A stretch of DNA of 6,127 nucleotides from Polaromonas sp. (GTDB lineage Bacteria > Pseudomonadota > Gammaproteobacteria > Burkholderiales > Burkholderiaceae_C): contig JAHFQQ010000154.1 in assembly GCA_023259235.1 (NCBI GenBank), positions 2,071 through 8,197 of the forward strand. The letters are read 5' to 3'. The translations under genes were made by a program, and so were the position numbers. Numbering within the stretch: the first letter of the stretch is position 1; the number at the start of each line of letters is the position of its first letter. Below, piece by piece: positions 1 to 6,127 of the stretch. Under the pieces are notes generated by a model that did not search any database, was not told the origin of the DNA, and saw nothing but the letters and a program-made list of their open reading frames with translations.

Positions 1-713
1 TGCAGTCGCGCAAACCGTGCAAGCAGGGCGTCGCTCAAGGGACGGCTGCTGCCGTGGCACGCCAGCATCAGCACCAGCACGAACACGGCCATGCCATAAC
101 TGAGCGATAGCGCGATGAACAACGGCGCCAATAGTGCCGAGTCATAGGCCTGGCGAGCCACCAGAAAACCAAAAATTGATCCGGTCCCGGTGGTCAGCGC
201 AATGCGCCAGACAAAGGCGAAAAGGCCGGCCAGCGGTGTGTAGCGGTTCATGCGCCGCTCCATCATGGTCCACAGGTAGGCGATCACAAGGCCCATGAAG
301 CCCGAATAGAGAAAGATGTTCAAGGCAAAGATGGATTTGAAGTTGAAGTGCGTCATGGCAATGATCAGTCGGTCGGGCCGCCCCAAATCGAGCATCAATA
401 CTGCCAATCCGCCCAGCAGGAGCGCAACGGCCAGCAGGCCGGACAGCGGCGCCAGTGGCTTGAACTCCGTCTTGCCGAACACCGAGGCCATCGAGGCCAC
501 ATTCAGCGCACCCGATGCCGCAACCACCAGAAACACGGCAAAAACATGGGGCAAGCCCCAGACGATCTGGTTGTTCATACCGGTCACGATATGGCCCTGG
601 TGCTCCATGATCCAGACAGCCCTCAGGCCGAGCAGCGTGACCAGCCCGAGTGCCCCCAGCAGCAGGTAGTAGCCGGGACTGTTGCCTTGCAATTGCCGCA
701 GAGTGATTTTCAT
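1..713 (-). CDS. dsrP: DsrP, NrfD-family integral membrane subunit of DsrMKJOP (3' end beyond window)
   Basis: DsrP is the multi-helix membrane protein that pairs with DsrO and is thought to interact with the quinone pool. Translating the minus strand from the ATG at 713 gives 237 codons with no stop before the window edge. The product begins MKITLRQLQGNSPGYY. Hydrophobic helices are at about residues 15-36, 53-75, 87-108, 128-148, 160-185 and 194-218. The loop DLGRPDR at 109-115 is a typical NrfD/DsrP signature. Full-length DsrP has roughly 400 residues, so the last third or more is outside. The start lies 3 nt after the dsrO stop and has only a weak GGAA upstream, so coupling to dsrO is probable. 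H56, H122 and H220 lie in or near helices and could contact a cofactor or quinone, but this cannot be settled from sequence alone. Confidence 0.93.
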   Translation of the reverse strand, partial: MKITLRQLQGNSPGYYLLLGALGLVTLLGLRAVWIMEHQGHIVTGMNNQIVWGLPHVFAVFLVVAASGALNVASMASVFGKTEFKPLAPLSGLLAVALLLGGLAVLMLDLGRPDRLIIAMTHFNFKSIFALNIFLYSGFMGLVIAYLWTMMERRMNRYTPLAGLFAFVWRIALTTGTGSIFGFLVARQAYDSALLAPLFIALSLSYGMAVFVLVLMLACHGSSRPLSDALLARFARL

Positions 714-716
714 GGT

Positions 717-1505
717 TCAGATTCCGAGGTAGCGCACGCCAGTATCGAGATTGAGGTCTTCGCGGATCTGCCGCGTCCGGTAGCTGGCAACCCGTTTGGA
801 TATCTCGCTGTTCGGGTCGTTCAAGTCGCCAAAAACAATGGCTTCGTGCCTCGCTGCGTTGCAGGCGCTCACACAGGCCGGCTGCTCGCCGCGGTCTACC
901 TTGTGGACACACAGTGTGCAACCTTCAACAGTGCCCTTGCCGCGGGGGACATCTGCTTTCTGATTGAGCAGAGGTTCGTGGACGAATGAACGTGCCTTGT
1001 AGGGGCAGGCCATGACGCAATAGCGACAGCCGATGCAGATGTGCTTGTCTACCAGCACGATGCCGTCAGCACGCTTGAAGGATGCGCCGGTGGGGCACAC
1101 ATCGACGCAAGGTGGCTCGGCACAGTGTTGGCACATCATCGGCAGGGACTGGATTTTTCCGGTGCGGACTTCCTTGAGTTCGATTTTTCGAATCCACTGT
1201 GAATCCGTTGTTCGGGTGCCTCCCGACAGGCCGTTTTCCGTGTTACAGGCGGTGACACAGTCGGTGCAGCCGCTGGCGCATTTGCTGCTGTCGATCAGCA
1301 TGCCCCACCGGACCTTGCTGCTGGCCCCTGGGCTGAGGGCAACGCCTACAGGTGCGGCTTGGGCAATTTCGATCAGCCGGACACCGGGTGCGATCATGAC
1401 ACTGGCCAGGCCGGCTGTGGCGACGCCCAGAAAACCACGGCGACTCGTCTTCCCGCCAGTCGCTTCGCTCGAGGGGATCGTCATGTCTTGCTTCATGGCC
1501 TTCAT
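717..1505 (-). CDS. dsrO: DsrO, Tat-exported four-cluster ferredoxin-like subunit of DsrMKJOP
   Basis: DsrO is the periplasmic iron-sulfur subunit that partners DsrP, comparable to the electron-transfer subunits NrfC, PsrB and DmsB. The 262-residue product carries a twin-arginine signal (SRRGFLG at 21-27, R22-R23), then a hydrophobic segment to about residue 40 and a likely cleavage after A48-Q49-A50. Sixteen cysteines form four [4Fe-4S] sites: C76, C80, C83, C87; C125, C128, C133, C137-P; C157, C160, C163, C167-P; C196, C199, C211, C215. The last group reads CNAARHE where the family often has a CP motif. The ATG at 1505 overlaps the dsrJ stop as ATGA; ATGs at 1496 (M4) and 1484 (M8) are alternatives, and none has a strong Shine-Dalgarno, so the exact start is uncertain. 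The open frame extends upstream to 1613, but that part overlaps dsrJ and would bury the Tat signal. Confidence 0.94.
   Translation of the reverse strand: MKAMKQDMTIPSSEATGGKTSRRGFLGVATAGLASVMIAPGVRLIEIAQAAPVGVALSPGASSKVRWGMLIDSSKCASGCTDCVTACNTENGLSGGTRTTDSQWIRKIELKEVRTGKIQSLPMMCQHCAEPPCVDVCPTGASFKRADGIVLVDKHICIGCRYCVMACPYKARSFVHEPLLNQKADVPRGKGTVEGCTLCVHKVDRGEQPACVSACNAARHEAIVFGDLNDPNSEISKRVASYRTRQIREDLNLDTGVRYLGI
1502..1505 (-). other. ATGA stop-start overlap between dsrJ and dsrO
   Basis: The dsrO start ATG (1505-1503) and the dsrJ stop TGA (1504-1502) share two bases in an ATGA. Because no good Shine-Dalgarno precedes dsrO, termination-reinitiation coupling is the likely mode of translation, which would keep the two periplasmic subunits in step. 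Confidence 0.7.
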
Positions 1506-1993
1506 TGTTGCTGCGCCAGTACCCGTCGCAATTGCAGACTCAGCGGCTGACCCGGGTCGCCATGGGACGCCAGTGCTTCGAGAGAGGTCTGGGGCAACTT
1601 GCCGGCATGGCATTCAAAGCAGTCTATTTTTACCGCTGCATAGCTATGACAGCTTTGGCAAAAATTGGTGCTCGCCTCAGTCACGCTGCCATTGGCCTTG
1701 CTGGCATGACACCCTATGCAAGCCTTCAGGCTGTAGCTGCCGGTGCGAATCCCGCGGCGAAGTGTGTCGTCGCGTTGGTGCTTGAGCAATTCCATGTGGT
1801 TACGCCGCATGAAAGCGGGGTCTTCCACGCATTTGTCGCCACGAGCCGACTCGATAACCGGCTGCGGCACTTGCCCCGCCGTCACTTGGGCGCCTGTGCC
1901 GCCGGCGAGAGCGGCATGGCTCGCAGCCAGCATCAGCCCGATGCTGATCAAGAGGCGAACCGGTCTGACTGAATGGACGGCAAACCGTGGCAT
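1502..1993 (-). CDS. dsrJ: DsrJ, periplasmic triheme cytochrome c subunit of DsrMKJOP
   Basis: DsrJ is the small periplasmic cytochrome c of the DsrMKJOP complex and carries three hemes with different axial ligands. The 163-residue product starts with a Sec-type signal or anchor: basic residues up to R13, a hydrophobic stretch at about 14-25, and a possible cleavage site after A28-L29-A30. Three heme c motifs follow: CIGCH (92-96), CQSCH (112-116) and CFECH (125-129). Upstream is the DsrJ signature region DKCVEDPAFMRRNH, whose C55 corresponds to the unusual Cys ligand (Cys46) reported in A. vinosum DsrJ. M62 and M67 are candidates for a Met ligand. The start at 1993 lies 4 nt after the dsrL stop and has GGAGA 8 nt upstream; the same frame stays open further upstream only as a shadow of dsrL. 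The stop TGA overlaps the dsrO start. About 34 residues follow the last heme motif, without recognisable motifs. Confidence 0.95.
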   Translation of the reverse strand: MPRFAVHSVRPVRLLISIGLMLAASHAALAGGTGAQVTAGQVPQPVIESARGDKCVEDPAFMRRNHMELLKHQRDDTLRRGIRTGSYSLKACIGCHASKANGSVTEASTNFCQSCHSYAAVKIDCFECHAGKLPQTSLEALASHGDPGQPLSLQLRRVLAQQQ

Positions 1994-1997
1994 GACG

Positions 1998-3956
1998 CTA
2001 GTCTCCAAGCCCCATCTGGATGTATCCGGTCGGGCACACGTCGGCACAGATGTGGCAGCCAATGCACTTGTTGTAGTTGGTGTCGACGTAGCGACCCATG
2101 GTGGACTTGGACTTCGGTACCTTGAATACGGCAACCTGCGGGCAATAGACCACACAGTTGTCGCACTCGAAGCATTGCCCGCAACTCATGCACCGTTTGG
2201 CCTCGGCCACCGCCTGGGCTTCCAGCAGAGGTTGCAAGCGCTCTTCGAAGTTGTTCAGGGCCTGCGCTGCGGTGAGCGTGAGCATGCCGCGCCGATTGCG
2301 AGCCACATAGGGGAAGTGACCCAGGAACAATTCCTTGTGGGAGATTACATAGCGGTCTGATCGGTTGTCGAAATTGTGAATCGCCGCCGTGCTCTTGTCC
2401 GTGCCTCGTATCGGTTCATGCACCTCACTGAAGGTGTAGCCTTTTTCCAGCATCTTGCGTTTTAGATCGAAGGCATGGACGTCGATTTTCGGACGTTTCT
2501 CCATTGGCTCGTTCTGCAGAAAACGGTCGATGCCGTCGGCCGCAATGGCGCCGTGTCCGATCGCGGTAGTCAGCAAATGGGGGCGCACGACGTCGCCGCC
2601 CACAAAAATGCCGGGCTGCCCCTGTACCTGATAGTTTTTGTCGCTGTCGATGGCGCCCTTGCCGTTGTTGAACTCGTCCAGTCCGGCAAAATCTACCGCC
2701 TGGCCGATGGCCGAGACGATCAGGTCGGCGGGAAGGTCCTCTTCCGTGCCTTCAATGTTCTTGATTTCCAGCCGTCCGCCCACGACTTTGGCCTCGCAAC
2801 GCATCACGCGAAGGGCAATGGCGCGGCCATCCGGCCCGCGCAGGACCGCGACCGGCGTCATGCCGCCCCGCATCGTGATACCTTCGGCCAGCGCCTGCTC
2901 CACCTCATGCTTGGTGGCCTGCATCTTGTCCACGGCAAAGATGGAGGTTAGCGTGACTTCCGCACCCTGGCGTGCCGACGCCTCAGCCACATCGTGTGCG
3001 ACATGGCCGGCGATGGCGTGTTCGGGTCGATCCGACTCATGGACCGTTTCGATGTGGCCCAACCGTCGGGCCACCGTGGCTACGTCGATTGAGGTGTCGC
3101 CACCTCCAACCACCACCACGCGCTTGCCCACGTGGCGCAAACGCCCATCGTTGAAGGCCTTGAGAAACGACGTGGCAGTGACGCAGTTGGGAGCGTCGGC
3201 ACCGTCGACCGGCAACGCGCGCCCGGCCTGCGCGCCTAGCCCCAGAAACACGGCGTCAAATTCAGCGCGAATTTGCGCCATGCCGATGTCGGTGCCGATG
3301 CGGCAGTTCATCCGGGTTTTCACACCCAAGTCGATGATTCGCTGGATCTCGGCGTCCAGCACGTCGCGTGGCGTGCGAAAACCCGGAATGCCATAGCGCA
3401 TCATGCCGCCGAGTTCCGCTCGTTCATCGAATAAAGTAACTTCATGGCCCTTGAGCGCCAGCTGGTAGGCCGTTGACAAGCCAGCAGGCCCGCCTCCGAT
3501 CACAGCTACCTTTTTCCCGGTCAGGGTGGTTGGTTTGGGGTAGGCGAGATGGTTGGCAATCGCGTAGTCGCCGAGAAAATGCTCGACCGAGTTGATACCG
3601 ACAAAGTCATCCACTTCATTGCGATTGCAGCCGGATTCGCAGGGGGCCGGACAAACGCGGCCCATCACCGAGGGAAAGGGGTTGGCCTCGGTCAGCCGCC
3701 GAAACGCGTATTCCTGCCAGCTCATGCCAGCGGGCGGCTTCTCGACGCCGCGCACGATGTTGAGATAGCTGCGGATGTCCTCGCCCGCCGGGCAACTGCC
3801 CTGGCACGGTGCGGTGCTTTGAATGTAGGTAGGACACTTGTGTGAGTGGCCTGCATCAAAAATCTCCTTTTGCCAGGAACGCACCGTGCTGTCGCCATCC
3901 TTGTAGCGACGAAAGTTGAGTGGTTTGGCGATGGCGGATTCAGCGGGGGCGGGCAT
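1998..3956 (-). CDS. dsrL: DsrL, iron-sulfur flavoprotein NAD(H):rDsrAB oxidoreductase
   Basis: DsrL is a cytoplasmic GltD-like flavoprotein that passes electrons from reverse-acting DsrAB to NAD+; it marks sulfur-oxidizing dsr loci. The 652-residue product is close to the A. vinosum protein as I recall it (about 655). Domains in order: N-terminal iron-sulfur region with C41, C51, C55, C102, C106 and C110; FAD motif GGGPAG at 154-159; NAD-binding motif GGGDTS at 284-289; second FAD motif GIFVGGD at 449-455; a linker of about 100 residues; and a C-terminal two-cluster ferredoxin domain (C595, C598, C601, C605-P; C631, C634, C637, C641-P), with extra C589 and C592. The start at 3956 is chosen because CAGGAGA lies 7 nt upstream. 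A further in-frame ATG at 4049 would overlap dsrK by 50 nt and is unlikely. The stop is TAG at 2000-1998. Confidence 0.96.
   Translation of the reverse strand: MPAPAESAIAKPLNFRRYKDGDSTVRSWQKEIFDAGHSHKCPTYIQSTAPCQGSCPAGEDIRSYLNIVRGVEKPPAGMSWQEYAFRRLTEANPFPSVMGRVCPAPCESGCNRNEVDDFVGINSVEHFLGDYAIANHLAYPKPTTLTGKKVAVIGGGPAGLSTAYQLALKGHEVTLFDERAELGGMMRYGIPGFRTPRDVLDAEIQRIIDLGVKTRMNCRIGTDIGMAQIRAEFDAVFLGLGAQAGRALPVDGADAPNCVTATSFLKAFNDGRLRHVGKRVVVVGGGDTSIDVATVARRLGHIETVHESDRPEHAIAGHVAHDVAEASARQGAEVTLTSIFAVDKMQATKHEVEQALAEGITMRGGMTPVAVLRGPDGRAIALRVMRCEAKVVGGRLEIKNIEGTEEDLPADLIVSAIGQAVDFAGLDEFNNGKGAIDSDKNYQVQGQPGIFVGGDVVRPHLLTTAIGHGAIAADGIDRFLQNEPMEKRPKIDVHAFDLKRKMLEKGYTFSEVHEPIRGTDKSTAAIHNFDNRSDRYVISHKELFLGHFPYVARNRRGMLTLTAAQALNNFEERLQPLLEAQAVAEAKRCMSCGQCFECDNCVVYCPQVAVFKVPKSKSTMGRYVDTNYNKCIGCHICADVCPTGYIQMGLGD
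2002..2006 (-). promoter_or_regulatory. Ribosome binding site of dsrJ inside the dsrL 3' end
   Basis: The minus strand reads GGAGA, 8 nt upstream of the ATG at 1993 and just before the dsrL stop codon. The site lies within coding sequence, which suggests translational coupling of dsrJ to dsrL. It supports the 1993 start over further upstream ATGs in the same frame (for example 2155), which lie inside dsrL. Confidence 0.75.
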
Positions 3957-3999
3957 GTTGATGTCTCCTGATGTGTGTATTTGCGGCCAGAGGATGTCG
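3957..3999 (-). other. dsrK-dsrL intergenic gap, no terminator seen
   Basis: This is the only gap in the cluster longer than 12 nt. Apart from the dsrL ribosome binding site it holds nothing recognisable: no stable hairpin with a T-tract and no convincing -35/-10 pair on the minus strand. It is therefore most likely transcribed through as part of the same operon. Confidence 0.6.
3964..3970 (-). promoter_or_regulatory. Ribosome binding site of dsrL
   Basis: The minus strand reads CAGGAGA, with 7 nt between it and the ATG at 3956. It is the best Shine-Dalgarno in the window and lies in the 43-nt dsrK-dsrL gap, the longest intergenic space here. It decides the dsrL start in favour of 3956 over the upstream in-frame ATG at 4049. 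Confidence 0.85.
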
Positions 4000-5484
<1,485 letters not shown>

Positions 5485-5496
5485 GATTCTGATGGG

Positions 5497-6127
5497 TTAA
5501 GCGCGCTTGTCCAGCGCGGCGGCCCATGCTGCGATATGTCGCTGCTCCCGCGGGTCGTCGGCCTGGTTACGCGTTGGGCTGAAAAACATTCCTGGCGCAT
5601 GCAGCAACTTGCTGATCGGAAAGATCAGGATGAGAAGTGCCACCAGCGCCAGATGCACCAGCAGAACCGGGTCTGCCGGCAGGAACTGCAAGTTCAAGCG
5701 AAGCAGGCCCAGCGCGAACATCTTCACGGCCACAATGTCTGTGTGCTTCACAAAGCGCATCACCAGCCCCGTCAGACCAATGGCCAGCAACAGGGCCAGC
5801 ATCAGGTGATCTGACGGCGTGGAGATGTAGCGTACGCGATCGACCATCCAGCGGCGCGCCCACAGGCAACCCAGGGCCGCGACCATGGCAAGCCCGGCAT
5901 AGGTGCCAAAAGGTTGCAGCGACACGACCAGCGGCCACACCGGTTCCTGGAAATAGCGCAGGTGGCGCAACACTACCAGCAGCAGTGCGGCGTGAAACGT
6001 CCAGCCGAAAATCCAGGTCCATTTTCTGGATTTGAAGAGGCTCTCAAAGAACACCACTTCGCGTGCCATGCGCCAACCGACTCCAGTGCTGGTCATTGGT
6101 GCTGGCGTAGTGGGAATTTTCAGCGGC
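5497..6127 (-). CDS. dsrM: DsrM, NarI-like membrane cytochrome b subunit of the DsrMKJOP complex (5' end beyond window)
   Basis: DsrM is the diheme cytochrome b of the DsrMKJOP complex; it is thought to exchange electrons between the quinone pool and DsrK. The frame is open from the window edge (first full codon at 6126), giving 209 visible residues. An ATG at 6096 is internal: the upstream in-frame residues PLKIPTTPAP look like ordinary DsrM sequence, so the true start and first membrane helix lie outside. Visible hydrophobic helices are at about fragment residues 38-57, 73-90, 107-125, 132-148 and 153-172. Histidines H45 and H55 (10 apart) and H158 and H176 (18 apart) match the spacing of the four heme b ligands of E. 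coli NarI (H56/H66 and H187/H205). The stop is TAA at 5499-5497, 12 nt before dsrK. Family assignment is firm; the ligand assignment is inferred from spacing. Confidence 0.93.
   Translation of the reverse strand, partial: PLKIPTTPAPMTSTGVGWRMAREVVFFESLFKSRKWTWIFGWTFHAALLLVVLRHLRYFQEPVWPLVVSLQPFGTYAGLAMVAALGCLWARRWMVDRVRYISTPSDHLMLALLLAIGLTGLVMRFVKHTDIVAVKMFALGLLRLNLQFLPADPVLLVHLALVALLILIFPISKLLHAPGMFFSPTRNQADDPREQRHIAAWAAALDKRA

Noticed and set aside
142..921. Minus-strand open frame of 259 codons overlapping dsrP and the dsrO end
   Set aside because: It is out of frame with both. The dsrP frame from 713 gives a coherent polytopic membrane protein, whereas this frame gives Arg/Gly/Pro-rich sequence.
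1033..1785. Plus-strand open frame of 250 codons opposite dsrO and dsrJ
   Set aside because: It runs antisense across two well-supported genes and shows no recognisable domain or ribosome site.
2638..3396. Plus-strand open frame of 252 codons opposite dsrL
   Set aside because: It is antisense to a clear, motif-rich dsrL and its translation is low-complexity Ser/Arg/Thr/Pro-rich, as expected for a shadow frame in GC-rich DNA.

Overview
The window is one tightly packed run of six genes, all on the minus strand, belonging to the reverse dissimilatory sulfite reductase (rDsr) locus of a sulfur-oxidizing bacterium. In transcription order, from high to low coordinates, they are dsrM (5' end cut by the window edge), dsrK, dsrL, dsrJ, dsrO and dsrP (3' end cut by the other edge). 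The order M-K-L-J-O-P is that of the proteobacterial oxidizer operon dsrABEFHCMKLJOPN known from Allochromatium vinosum. The presence of dsrL, placed between dsrK and dsrJ, points to sulfur oxidation rather than sulfate reduction. By eye the DNA is fairly GC-rich and GC-biased at third codon positions. A beta- or gammaproteobacterial sulfur oxidizer fits best, but genus cannot be decided from the window.

Layout: 6127-5497 dsrM, a NarI-like diheme cytochrome b; 5484-4000 dsrK, an HdrD-like iron-sulfur protein; 3956-1998 dsrL, an FAD/NAD/iron-sulfur oxidoreductase; 1993-1502 dsrJ, a periplasmic triheme cytochrome c; 1505-717 dsrO, a Tat-exported ferredoxin-like protein; 713-1 dsrP, an NrfD-family membrane protein. 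The spacings are 12 nt, 43 nt, 4 nt, a 4-nt ATGA overlap and 3 nt, so one polycistronic transcript is very likely. There is no intergenic stretch longer than 43 nt. I see no promoter, terminator, RNA gene, mobile element, CRISPR array or attachment site.

How the genes work together (established for the families): DsrMKJOP is a transmembrane complex linking periplasmic redox proteins (DsrJ, DsrO), membrane quinone modules (DsrM, DsrP) and a cytoplasmic catalytic subunit (DsrK), which is thought to act on the sulfur carrier DsrC. DsrL takes electrons released when rDsrAB oxidizes sulfane sulfur to sulfite and passes them to NAD+. The genes for DsrAB, DsrEFH and DsrC would be expected just beyond the high-coordinate end, and dsrN or similar beyond the low-coordinate end. 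The genes appear intact and typical. I found no new system; the findings concern cofactor-ligand details and gene-boundary points.
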